Shown piece after piece: positions 36,419-46,542 of a DNA stretch of 64,000 bases (the stretch's first letter is position 1; each line of letters opens with the position of its first letter). Source of the DNA: Yamagishiella unicocca (Eukaryota > Chlorophyta > Chlorophyceae > Chlamydomonadales > Volvocaceae); NCBI GenBank assembly GCA_003116995.1, contig BDSL01000022.1, forward strand, positions 682,001 to 746,000. Direction: 5' to 3'. The position numbers were made by a program, and so were the translations under genes. The notes under the pieces were generated by a model. That model worked only from the letters and a program-made list of their open reading frames with translations. It had not been told where the DNA came from and searched no databases.

Positions 36419-37470
36419 ATCGAGTACGGCAGATTGCTAGGCGCCTAGGCCGACATTGTGTCACGACATAGTAAGCATTCGCCGTATCCGTTCTCGTCAT
36501 ACCCTCCAGAATCCCCTGTTCAACATTTAATCCCGACATCGCCCTCAACTCGATGTAAAGTTGATATTCATGCACCTCATCTTCTACCGCCCGTACTCCT
36601 TGTGTCACGCAAAATCTTCGCCACAAGGACGGTTGGCTTCAAGAACCCAGCAACCTAGCCAGAACGTCAGGTTAATCACATTCCGTTAACCGCACTAGTG
36701 CCACATGATGCTTTCACGGTGTATCAGAGCAGGTATGGCTTAAAAACTCGTCGGGTCCTCCTTTCGCATCAGCCAGTCCCATCCCGGAGTAAAGATGTTT
36801 GTAACGTACAGGGTGGTGCAGCGCGAGAGTTTATGTTGGTGGAGGCTCAAGGCGGGTGACGGGGGGATCAGGAAAATAAACGGCACGATAAAGCCGGCAA
36901 GCAAACACCTCCCAGCGGCTGCAGGCCCGGGGGCCAACGTCAAGGTAAAGGTGCTTCTATTCGTTGATAAACCTGACTCGCAAACGCTCTAGTAAATCAC
37001 CAGCCGAATGCGGTTGCAGGGCCAGCCCCTTGGCCCCGGCCAGCCAAGGGGCTGTGGTATGAGGGAAGCCTGCCGCAGGCTGTCCCCCTGTCCAATCATA
37101 ATCACGTTTACCACACAGCTGCAACACTTTGGGAACGCATATCATTGTGCCGTAGAAATTGCGTCGCAGCCGCATCAAGATATCATGCTTTGGTAGCCCG
37201 CGCTATTGTCACTGCGCCGTCCACCTACTCACTGGCTGCTTCGTAGTCACATCGTTGCAGCCCAAGTTATGTATCCCCCATACATCGTTCGCCCTATCAA
37301 ATCAGCAATGCCGTTTCTATGACGGCCTATGTGTTCATTTAAATGTAAGGGCACCGCAACATTTTACTAATGCCGGTACGTTCGTTTCCCCTAGGTTCGC
37401 CCCGGCTTGAGGGCACTGTAAATCCTGACCATAAAGCGATAATTGATGCTCAGGTGTAGCGTACGAGACA
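36419..37470. other. no gene recognised; two adjacent small hairpins
   Basis: At about 37023-37055, AGCCCCTTGG and CCAAGGGGCT form a 10-bp inverted repeat, and just after it GCCTGCCGCAGGC is a second palindrome. At about 37400-37422 a tail GGCTTGAGGGCACTGTAA resembles other CACTGTAA ends in this window. No coding exon was found. Confidence 0.4.
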
Positions 37471-37690
37471 TGAAACGTTGCGCCTTGCGCGTCGCCATGC
37501 CCCATGCGGATGCGTCGGTTAGGGTCCGTTTACGGTTACTCCCGCGAAAATTCAAATTTAGTATTAGCCTCCCGGTGTCCCGGATGCTTAGGCTGCTAGC
37601 CAATCTGTTTTAATGACAGACGATATCAATATTTTTACTGAAATAAGTTAAGGAGGCTGAGCCCCTGCTTGCCAATGAGTACGTCCCGGA
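37471..37690 (+). repeat. dispersed repeat R1, copy at 37.5 kb
   Basis: About 220 bp starting TGAAACGTTG and containing GCGTCGCCATG, CGCGAAAATTCAAA and AAGGAGGCTGAGCC. Related copies lie at 45442-45545, 49346-49547 and, inverted, at 42318-42405. Probably a nonautonomous mobile element or its remnant. Confidence 0.65.
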
Positions 37691-37829
37691 ACTGGAGACT
37701 CCTACGCCACTGTGTGATAATAAGATGAGATTGTGTGGTAGTTCACCCATAAACCTTAGGAAACCGAAATTCTGAAATTCGTCCACGATGTGATTGTTGA
37801 GAACTCGCGGGCTGATAACAAGAGACTGC

Positions 37830-38770
37830 AATGTCGTCAAGACCGGGCGAGCCCTGGACAAGAAGAGGGGCCCATTCCGGACGACAGCCGCGGAGGCTGA
37901 ACCCAGCAGACGCCCCCAAAGGCGCAGGCAAGCCTCGAAAACTACAAGAGGCGCCGGATAAAACTAGGCAAGATGGGGGACTCAGAAAAGTCGCAACTGA
38001 CGACAAGCCAGCGCTAGCAGCCAGCAGACGCCCCAAAAGGTACCAGGAAATAAGGGACACCCCGCCGCGCCAAAGGCGGCGGGGCCCCAACAAAGGCGAA
38101 CCCAGGCACCCAGGGCCCACCGCCATAAGAAACGGCCAAAGCAGCCACCAGTCCGGACTGACGCGCCCAAGGCACCCCCCACCCGCAAAAGACGGCCCCA
38201 CCCAAACAACCGGCCAGCAAAGGGAACTTCAGCGCGACCGGTAGTCCCAACAAATTAAGGTCAAAAGGACGGGAAAAACGTAAAACCGGCCAGACGCCGT
38301 CCCAGGCGCACACACAAACACGATCCCAGATAACAGGTAAGCTAGGCGGAGCAAACACAAGTCCCTAACCCAGAATGCACCAGACAAGCGGACAAGCGGC
38401 CCACAAAGAGCACCAGGCAGAAGCCGCTCATGGCCCCCTGGGCACCCAGGGTTCAGGTAGCACGCCGCAAGCGACCACCAACCACACGGACGAGCCGGGC
38501 AGTGACCATGTACGGCAGAGCTGCATTGATAATAATAAGGCATCGCAATGTCCTCAAGTCCAGGACAAGAGGGGGCCCCATTAGGAAACCTCACCGTGCG
38601 TAGTTGTTGTTGTAATGGTTGATAGTAGACGGTAGTGTAGATGGGTGAGTGGGTGCAACGGGTAATCAAAACCACCTGGGTGCCTCCGGGCGGGGCAGTA
38701 GTAGTAGTAGTAGTAGTAACTGTTACAGTGGGCCCCAGACGAGAAGGTAGAGCCATCGGGCGCATCGGGC
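37830..38770. mobile_element. repeat block ending in a CACTGTAAC tail (minus strand)
   Basis: It starts with sequence (GCAATGTCGTCAAGACCGGG) that recurs in altered form at about 38545 and resembles 33.7 kb. Its right edge at about 38718-38770 is the same tail as at 35150 and 52690, preceded by an AGT microsatellite. Long frames are open on both strands, but none has a recognisable domain. Probably a retroelement fragment in minus orientation. Confidence 0.45.
38698..38719. repeat. (AGT)n microsatellite, about 7 units
   Basis: Seven trinucleotide units directly next to the CACTGTAAC-type tail, in the position where a retroelement 3-prime tail repeat would be. Confidence 0.85.
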
Positions 38771-38845
38771 CATCGGATCATGGGGGGCAGTAGCAGAGCA
38801 TTGCATCCCGGTCCAGCCACACGTGGTAACCAAATTAGATAGGAG

Positions 38846-39593
38846 CCGGGTAGGCTGGACCGGGTAGGCTGGACCGGGTAGGCTGAACCGGGTAGGCTGG
38901 ACCGGGTAGGCTGAACCGGGTAGGCTGGACCGGGTAGGCTGAACCGGATAGGCTGGACCAGGTAGGCTGGACCGGGTAGGCTGGACCGGGTAGGCTGAAC
39001 CGGGTAGGCTGGACCGGGTAGGCTGAACCGGGTAGGCTGGACCGGGTAGGCTGAACCGGGTAGGCTGGACCGGGTAGGCTGAACCGGGTAGGCTGAACCG
39101 GGTAGGCTGGACCGGGTAGGCTGAACCGGGTAGGCTGGACCGGGTAGGCTGAACCGGATAGGCTGGACCAGGTAGGCTGGACCGGGTAGGCTGGACCGGG
39201 TAGGCTGAACCGGGTAGGCTGAACCGGGTAGGCTGGACCGGGTAGGCTGGACCGGGTAGGCTGGACCGGGTAGGCTGGACCGGGTAGGCTGAACCGGGTA
39301 GGCTGGACCGGGTAGGCTGAACCGGGTAGGCTGGACCGGGTAGGCTGAACCGGGTGGGCTGAACCGGGTAGGCTGGACCGGGTAGGCTGAACCGGGTAGG
39401 CTGGACCGGGTAGGCTGGACCGGGTAGGCTGAACCGGGTAGGCTGGACCGGGTGGGCTGGACCGGGTAGGCTGGACCGGGTAGGCTGGACCGGGTAGGCT
39501 GGACCGGGTAGGCTGAACCGGGTAGGCTGAACCGGGTGGGCTGAACCGGGTGGGCTGAACCGGGTGGGCTGAACCGGGTAGGCTGAACCGGGT
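38846..39593. repeat. 15-bp minisatellite, about 50 units, with 14-unit higher-order period
   Basis: Units GGGTAGGCTGGACCG and GGGTAGGCTGAACCG alternate irregularly; rarer units carry GGATAGG, ACCAGG or GGGTGGG. A rare pair of variants at 38941-38960 recurs at 39151-39170, exactly 210 bp (14 units) later, with the same flanking unit order, so a block was duplicated. The minus-strand frames of about 300 codons are a by-product of the 15-bp period; I do not call them genes. Confidence 0.92.
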
Positions 39594-40433
39594 GCTACGT
39601 ACCGCGTGCCTCCGCACCCTCGCGGTCTGGCTGGGTGTGATGCATGGTGCACGGGTCAATGCGGACGGCGCACCTGCTGTTGAGTGGGCGGCGTGCGTTA
39701 CACACGTCTGTCCGGGACGATACCACATGAAAAACAAGGCCGTGAACTAACGGTCGAGCGGCCAGGCGAGTGGAAGGCCAGGCATGGTAGTGGAAAGACA
39801 GGACATAGCTATGTCCTGAAATTGCCATTCGCGTACATTGCAACACAGCTGGGATGAGGCCGATTGCCTGATCCAGGTCATCAACAATGATTTGAGTTAG
39901 GTAAGACAGGTAGGGCGTGAACAGCCGTTGCTCGTTGACCCACTAAAAACATGTAAACTCGATGACCCTGCCATACAGCCTATGTAAGACGCAGCGTTGC
40001 AACGTTACGGTTTGTGCAGGCAGGGCGTTCCCCTCAGCTCAGTACAGGCAACTGAGCCAATCATCAAGCTCGGCAATTTAAGACTTAACGTATGCGATGC
40101 AGCGTAATTGACGGTACTAATTGTAGCATTGAGATCGCCTGCAAAAAAATGGGAACCCTCCTTGCCATAAACTTAGCAAAGCACTAGGATCCATGCAACA
40201 TTCATCATTCTCACTCCACTGTTCACGTCTGGTATGATCCGTTACAGAAAACGTTGGATCTCACTGCCGATTAACTAAGAAAGCAAAAAGTTGTGTGTAT
40301 GTACAGGTGTACAATGGTACCAGGTACGTGAATTACACATAACAAAATAAATCCCTGTACGCAAGTTCAGTGCTGCCGCCTAACCTGCTGTTGACAATAT
40401 CCGTATTGATCAATCACTGTCCATGGATCCATT
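39594..40433. other. intergenic region downstream of pherophorin copy 2
   Basis: No gene recognised. The right end holds the copy 2 3-prime UTR, with a minus-strand TGTAA at 40333-40337. Confidence 0.45.
40333..40337 (-). promoter_or_regulatory. candidate TGTAA polyadenylation signal of pherophorin copy 2
   Basis: TGTAA on the minus strand, 97 bases after the stop codon at 40434. Confidence 0.5.
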
Positions 40434-42012
40434 TTAGAACGGCACCGTTTCCGTTGGGCAGCAGTTCTGGTCCTTGTTGAATAGCGAATAGGAGCAGCCT
40501 TCGCCGTAGCAGAGACCTTCCGGGCTGCCGCAGTCCTTGTTGGGGTTCATGGTCATGCAGATCTTCAGGCCGTCCGTCATGATCTTGGACTTTCCGAATA
40601 CCATACCGCGAATGGTGAGGATGCCGTAATCGACGCCATTCCAGAACTCGGTCGTCCAGGCATGCGACGCCCGCGCACCGTTGACAGTGACAAGCAGGGC
40701 GGCCTTGGGCTTCTCCAAAGCACATTCTGGGTCTGGGCAGGGGATTCGATGGCAGTTGACGCGTGGATTTAGTGGTACAGTCACATCGTGTGAAAAACAC
40801 GTGTCACCAGCAGACAGTATTGAAGACATGACCCCAAACCTTTACTAGGCAGTACTTACTGATGAGGAATTGGATCTTGGAAATATCCATGTTAGCGCAG
40901 GGGCTGCTGTCTGATACGGGGCCGGACACTTCCACATCGAAGCAGTACTTCTTCGTGCCAGAAGTAGAGTTGACGACGGGGCCGTCAGGGGCTGACAAGC
41001 GGTAGGGAGAGAGGGAGATCCTGCGGCGGCTGCAGCTGCAGAACGGGAAGTTGTTGCGCTTGGGAGGCGGAGGCGGCTTGACGAGGAAGGCAGTAGGGTC
41101 TTCAGGGAAGGTGGGCGGCGGCGGAGGAAAGCTTGGCGGGGGCGGGCTAGGGCTAGGGGGAGGGCTGGGCGGGGGGGGGCTGGGGCTAGGAGGAGCGCTG
41201 GGTGGGGGCGGGCTATGGCTGGGCGGGGGGCTGGGCGGCGGAGGGCTAGGAGGCCGGGGAGGCTGGCCCAAGCTAGCGCCCGGAGGGGGAGGGCTGGGAC
41301 CGCAGCTTGCCACTGAGGTGAGGTCGATTGAAACTTGGCAGATACCAGTCTGGCCGCCGCAAGAGCTGGCCGAGCCACCGCAGCACTGGTTGGGGGCGAG
41401 GCCATTGCCAGGGCCACCGCACGATGAGCTGTTGAGATTGCCGAGGATCTTGCCATCGTGGATCTGAGGGCGAGGAAGCAATTTGCGGATTACAATCACA
41501 TAATTGTGATAGCTGCGTCCTAGACACAGCAATGCTTTCTCGAATCCTAATTAAGACAACATGGGAAGAGCAGTACCAAAGGACAGACACGAGTACGCCA
41601 CTGCCCTCACCTGAAGTGGCAGCGATGTCATGTTCGAGGGAATAGAGTAGGCGAATGATGTCACCTCGTCGCACTTGTAAGACGACGCAACTCTCGAGTC
41701 GCAGCTAACGGGAGTGCAAGCCGTGGACCTGCAGCATGCCCAACTGAGGCTGTCGCCCTTCTTGCAGGTGGACATGTCGACGGTCACGGTCCGCCTCCCG
41801 GAGGTTGCGTTCACACTGGAGCAGCTGACTGACAGGCAGCCGCCGTAGCCACTCGTAGTGAATGTGCTGCAGCCAAGGCAGCTGTTGCTAGGGCCTGCGA
41901 GCAGGCTGCGGCTGTGGCCAATGGAGGCGGAAGCTGATGGGACCAGCACTAGCACCAGCAAAGACGCGAAAACGGAAAGCGGCAGCGCTCCACAGCCGCC
42001 GCGCCGATCCAT
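40434..42012 (-). CDS. pherophorin copy 2 (intact)
   Basis: Secreted extracellular-matrix glycoprotein with two pherophorin domains joined by a Ser/Pro spacer. Exons on the complement: 42012-41611, 41463-40860 and 40732-40434; 1,305 nt, 434 residues, phases consistent, no lesion. MDRRGGCGALP is followed by a hydrophobic signal peptide (FASLLVLVLVPSASA); the N-terminal domain has paired cysteines (CLGCSTF, CKKGDSLSWACC, CTPVSC); the spacer holds SPPPPSPPPS-type repeats; the C-terminal domain runs from NFPFCSCSRR to CCPTETVPF. Compared with copy 4 it is nearly identical, including intron 1, where I see a single difference. An in-frame ATG at 42069 would add 19 residues before the signal peptide; I prefer 42012. 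Glycosylation of the spacer is known for the family, not visible here. Confidence 0.92.
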
Positions 42013-42119
42013 ATTTTTGGCGCGCGGAGCTACGGAAGCCGGCGTTGTCAGAAGAGCTGCGCACGTCATAGTGTGGCTCTGTTATCAAAGCAGACGGATG
42101 CTTAACCAGCGGCCGCACT

Positions 42120-42152
42120 ACGTATTTATCTGCGCAGCGAGTCCATCCGTCA
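42120..42152 (-). promoter_or_regulatory. core promoter of pherophorin copy 2
   Basis: On the minus strand, GACGGATGGACTCGCTGCGC precedes AGATAAATACG, about 110-140 bases upstream of the start; it matches the blocks upstream of the other copies. Next to it, at about 42165-42225, a short GGGTCCGACTGG motif is repeated several times. Confidence 0.6.
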
Positions 42153-42317
42153 CAGTACAGATCGTGGCTGGGTCCGACCGGGTCCGACTGGGTCGTGGCT
42201 GGGTCCGACTGGATCGTGGGCTCGTGCCGCTTGTCGTTGTGTCGTACAGTAAGAACTGCATCGCAGCAGCACCGCAGTAGCACGGTGGCCGCATTCATGT
42301 AGTGTTTGAATCCATGC

Positions 42318-42405
42318 GTGTTAAAAGTAGGGTTAAACCGTAAATGGAACCTTACGGACGCGCCGCATGGCGACGCACAACTGCGCACAACGTCTCAGGC
42401 TTCAC
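42318..42405 (-). repeat. dispersed repeat R1, inverted partial copy upstream of pherophorin copy 2
   Basis: The reverse complement contains ACGTTGTGCG, GCGTCGCCATGCGGCGCGTC and TTTACGGTTTAACCC, matching the left half of the R1 copies at 37.5 and 49.3 kb. Confidence 0.6.
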
Positions 42406-42549
42406 TGCGTTACACTTGAACAATATGTAGCGCTCTTCGATATGGCTTGTTTGGCTGCCAAGATCTTCAGGATTGACACCTTTAGGCCTATGATCGCCTA
42501 CGACGTACCTTGACGTACCCAACCCAGCAAGACTTCGGCTGCTGGCATC

Positions 42550-42890
42550 TTGTTCTGGCTCCCTTGTAATACTCGCATTCTGGCATCTTGGCAACGTAAC
42601 CAGATTTTACTAGATATCTGGAAGACATCGCTTAAGGCTGCCATCTTTTGTAGCAAGTCGCCGCGACGCGGTGGGACCCTGCAACCAGGGCCCTTCCATG
42701 TCCTGCAACAGTCTTGCATGCCCGGCGGTTACCGAGCCAGACCATGGAACCCTCGTCTTACCCTGTTGAATGAAGGTTCGGTCTCGTTCGTGCGACTGTA
42801 CCACATGAGTCTTTGGTATAAAACAAACATACAAAAGAACAACCGAATCGTTGCAAAGTGACGCATATACATATTGATGCAACACAATCT
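42550..42890 (-). repeat. inverted duplicate R2, partner of 48890-49180
   Basis: Its reverse complement shares the order of motifs with 48890-49180 (ACGCGACCGAAC or its variant, TGCAAGACTGTTGCAGGACA, GATGGC). Together with R1 and the promoter this extends the copy 2/copy 4 inverted duplication about 0.9 kb upstream of the genes. Confidence 0.65.
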
Positions 42891-42899
42891 GTTTTACTA

Positions 42900-43330
42900 T
42901 AATGAGGTTCTTCCCTACGCTCCCTACGTCGCGGCGCTCCCCTCGGGACCTACCTGTGGGTGCGGGGAGTATCCTGCGGACGGCGCCAGTCCAGTGTCCT
43001 GTCTCCTCGCCTGCATCATTTCTGGCACTGCGCTTTTGCCCGTGCGGTGGTCGGTGTCCTAGAAGGGCGCCATGCGGTGGTGCCTATCCCCGGGCTGGGC
43101 AATCGGGCGGTCGCGATGGCGCCACGGGCTGCTCTGGGGCGTGGTCGGCTGGTGGCTGTCCCCGCTGGTGTCCGGCCGCTGGCCCGCGTGGGCCTGTGTC
43201 AGGTGCAAGGGCCTCCTGGCTGTAGCAGTGTTTTTGGGATGTTGTCGCCCTCAGTACAATTGACCTCGGCCGGTACACGCGCGCCAGAGGTATGGATCGT
43301 GGCTGTTCCGCGCCGGCCGGCGGTGCCTTG
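42900..43330 (+). mobile_element. degenerate non-LTR retrotransposon 3-prime fragment (copy C)
   Basis: In alternating frames it reads PTCGCG, then PRLHHFWHCAFARAVVGVL, the same CxC...HHFW.C motif as the fragments at 34.5 and 53.1 kb but more diverged and with frame breaks. Probably an older copy or a different family. Confidence 0.45.
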
Positions 43331-43573
43331 CCTATTATGCCCTAGCACAGGCATAGCCGATTCGCGGGCACTACTAGTCGTGGTTTTGGTGCCGCGCCAG
43401 AGAGGCGAAGCTGAAGCGCGACAGCTAGGATGTTATATCTTGGGGGCGCGTTGTTATAAAGGTGCAGTGAATTGACACTGCCGCTTGTCCTCCTGTCTGG
43501 TTGTTGTAATCCGCCGTCATAAAAAGCCGCCGTCATAATCATACTGCCACCGTAGGTAGTCATATTGAACGAG

Positions 43574-43730
43574 CTGCAGGCAGGCAGCTGCCAGCGGCGG
43601 CAGCAGCGAGCAGGCTGCGGCTATGGCCAAAGGAGCCCGAAGCGGATGGGGCCAGGGCCAGCAGCAACAGCGGAGCGACCAGGCAAAGGGGCAGAGCTCC
43701 GCAGCCACGATCCACACTTCTGGCGCGCAT
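43574..43730 (-). pseudogene. truncated pherophorin signal-peptide exon
   Basis: Starting at ATG 43730 on the minus strand: MRARSVDRGCGALPLCLVAP, then LLLLALAPSASGSFGHSRSLLA, clearly the signal-peptide exon of copies 1 and 3. Similarity stops after about 50 codons, and no Cys-rich domain follows. The upstream region, including the TATA block, is shared in inverted orientation with copy 3. Confidence 0.85.
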
Positions 43731-43835
43731 GATCGCAAAGGCCTGATCGATGGAGCCGTTCCTCGTACAGTGGTCTGACCTCAGTCACTCACTTGATAGT
43801 AGGGAGATGGATGTGGTACATAGCCTGGCCAGCCG

Positions 43836-43870
43836 CACGTTTATATGCGCAGCGAGCCCAACCGTCGCAG
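43836..43870 (-). promoter_or_regulatory. core promoter retained upstream of the truncated pherophorin copy
   Basis: On the minus strand, GACGGTTGGGCTCGCTGCGC is followed by ATATAAACGTGCGG; TATAAA is at 43845-43840. It mirrors the block upstream of copy 3 at 46407-46440. Confidence 0.65.
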
Positions 43871-44606
43871 TACAACTCGCAACGCTACATTGTAGCCACA
43901 TTGTTGCAGCCCCGGCTTCGTCCCTTGCGTCATTCAGCCAACCTGACCCAACCAGGATTGCCATTTCTTTAGCGCTCTGGGTGAGCAATCGTAGATACAC
44001 TGTAACATGTCCCACCTTGTCCCACATCTAAAATTGCTCCCATCAGGTGCTTATTCGATGTCATTTCCCGTCCTTCTCTTGTCCTGGGTTCTCCCGGGCT
44101 TAATGACACTGCAACATATTTATCATATTTCCGCGTGACGGAGCTGGAAGCTGACGTTGCTGCTGTGACATGGCGACATCGCTCGACCCATGCACATCGT
44201 TGCTGTACGTGGCGCTAAGTACAGCGCGCCAAATCGGAAACATACATGTTTGGGCGCACCGTTCCTCAAGGCTCGATGACGGGCCCCCAAAATAGCCACC
44301 GCCATTAACTGCGTGCGCGCGCACGGCGCCAGCTGCAGCATTCGATCGGAGAACAGCGCAGGTGGACAAAGCACCGCCAGCAGCGCTGTGCGTGCGTATC
44401 GTCGACATGGTACAGGGTGGGGGCCGATGAGGCTGGTTTTGAAACTGGCGTTACGGACAACTGCCGCAAAAAAAACTGCTGTCTGGAAAACTGGGGGCGG
44501 AACAGGCCAGGGTTGCCGTTTCCTTCCGTTACCATTTTGAATCTGCAGGATTAAAACAAGTGCTGCCAGTCGAAACCAACTGCTGGTGCGCCATCACTGT
44601 CGCTAG

Positions 44607-44825
44607 TTATCAGGGTCAAGCCAATGGCATGTTGATCCAATGTCGGTCATTGGGCATATCGGGATTGCATCGAATTTAAGGATCGCTTCGCTACTAGCAT
44701 CTGAAGTAGCCTTTAACGAATGTTTTACACGTTTCTGGCTTCTCGTGCGGTGAGCTCTCAGTATGGGGCCCCCTTCTTGTCCTGGGTTTGCCCGGGCTTG
44801 TGGACACTGCAAAACCCCTTGTTAT
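44607..44825 (+). repeat. dispersed repeat R3, first copy, with CACTGCAA end
   Basis: Shares CAAGCCAATGGCA, CATTGGGCA, GGGATTGCATCG and GATTGCTTCG-type motifs in the same order with 45590-45745. Its end, GCCCGGGCTTGTGGACACTG plus CAA, resembles those at 44087-44125 and 45108-45135. Confidence 0.6.
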
Positions 44826-45441
44826 TGTTGTGAGTAACAACGCGCTCAATGGCCCAAGCATGTGTGCGTGTCCAGTTTGGCGCGCTTTACGTACCGCGAT
44901 GAGCCGATGACGTGCTCGAATTGATCAATCTCGCAGTACCACAGCATCAGCCTACAACCTTGCATTCGTCAGCGTCCAACTCTGTCGCGCGTCAAAAACA
45001 GTCAGGCACCGTTCTCCGAATGCAGGGTCTGGCTATCGCTACGATGCAGCCAGGGACAAAAGCGCGGGTTACCAAAGCACGCTTGGGCTTAAACCGCAAC
45101 GTAATCTTGAAGACGGGCTTGAGGACACTGTAACTTCTTATTTATAGGTTTATATGCGAAGTCTGGGAAAGTTACAGGGACCCAATTACAATTAGTGACA
45201 AGATGCTACGTTCCTACGTACAGTGTGATCATTATCATGAGTAATGAAGTTCCGACCGGTAGTTAGTAGAAGGAGACGAATGCTAGCAGCGGCTAGGGTA
45301 CGGGAGAAGCGGCGCGTTCCGTCAGGACACACTGTGTGATCGACACAGCGTGTGCGAACACCGGAATTCGCTCAGAAGCGCCGGCAGGCGTCAGGTTTTA
45401 GGCACTTTAGTATGATAACAATTTTACAGTCTTATGAAACC

Positions 45442-45545
45442 TGAAACGTTGTGCGTCGCCATGCGGCACGTCAGGTAACATCCGTTAACGGTTTGTCCCG
45501 CGAAAATTCAAACTGAGTGTTTGACTCCCGGATCAGTCCCGCTAC
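45442..45545 (+). repeat. dispersed repeat R1, partial copy
   Basis: Starts TGAAACGTTGTGCGTCGCCA and includes CGCGAAAATTCAAACTGAGT. It corresponds to the left half of the R1 copies at 37.5 and 49.3 kb. Confidence 0.6.
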
Positions 45546-45589
45546 AGACCTACAGTCGATGACGATAAATCTCACTGTTCCTAGTAAGG

Positions 45590-45745
45590 ACCAAGCCAAT
45601 GGCACGTTGAATCAACGTCAGTCGTTAATAATAGATGAGTTATAGTGTCCCCAGTCATTGGGCAAACCCGGAAGGACCGGGATTGCATCGGCTTCCAGGA
45701 TTGCTTCGCCACGAGCGTATGCAGCCTTCACCAAACATTAGTGTA
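45590..45745 (+). repeat. dispersed repeat R3, second copy
   Basis: Has the same motif order as 44607-44825, interrupted by an inverted piece of the CACTGTAA-type tail (ATAGTGTCCCCAGTCATTGG). Confidence 0.55.
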
Positions 45746-46406
45746 TGTTTTCATTAGGATATTACCGCAACGATAGTGACATACCCACCATTAGGCCCCA
45801 GAATCCTAACACCCGTTCCTCCGTGTGGTGGGGGGTCGCCTGCGGTGTGCTGGTTGATGCGGGACCCCGCTTTGTCGGGCCGCTTGCCTGCCCTTCTGGT
45901 GCCTTCTGGGCCGGGGGCTGTTTTGTTTTGTGGACTCTGCAATCTTTCATTACTAATACAAGCACGAAGGCCTCACGTACGCCCAAGCACGTACATTTCC
46001 AGTGTGGCACGCGTCCGAACTTGTACGTTTCCAGTTTAGCGCGCTATGCGTAGCATAACGTACAGTGGGTGACATGCTCGAGTCGAACAATGTCGCCATG
46101 TCGCAGCAGCAACGTCAACGTCCAACTCTGTCACGCGGAAATTTCAACAAACAAACAAGCAGTTAGGCGCCTTTCCGCTGTGACGTCCGCCTTTTATCTT
46201 AGATGTTACCCCACGATCCAATCATCTACCAAGAGTGACATTCCTGATTCGATTGGGTGGGGAAGGACACAGCCGTGGCTGCAACAATGGGGCTACGAGT
46301 GGCTACAATGTATAGCCAGTGAAAAAGCACGGTCTACCAAAGCACGATGTGGCTGCGATGCAGTTTCCAATGTACGGCAAAATGGCAAGCATTCCGGGTT
46401 GTACTG

Positions 46407-46440
46407 TGACGGTTGACCCGCTGCGCATATAAACGCGCGG
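46407..46440 (+). promoter_or_regulatory. core promoter of pherophorin copy 3
   Basis: GACGGTTGACCCGCTGCGCA is followed by TATAAACGCGCGG; TATAAA at 46428-46433 lies 110 bases before the start codon. This is the clearest TATA box in the group and matches the truncated copy in inverted orientation. Confidence 0.7.
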
Positions 46441-46542
46441 CTGGCCAGGCTATGTACCACATCCATCTCCCTACTGTCATGTGAGTAACTGATCTCAGAC
46501 CACTGTACGAGGAACAGCTTCATCGATCAGGCCTTTGTGATC

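Noticed and set aside
38846..39593. CRISPR-like array
   Set aside because: There are no unique spacers between units and the genome is eukaryotic; it is a tandem minisatellite.
38723..39737. Two overlapping minus-strand frames of about 300 codons made of PVQPTR..LPG-type pentapeptides
   Set aside because: The frames are open only because the minisatellite unit is 15 bp long; there is no start context, no domain and no splice structure.
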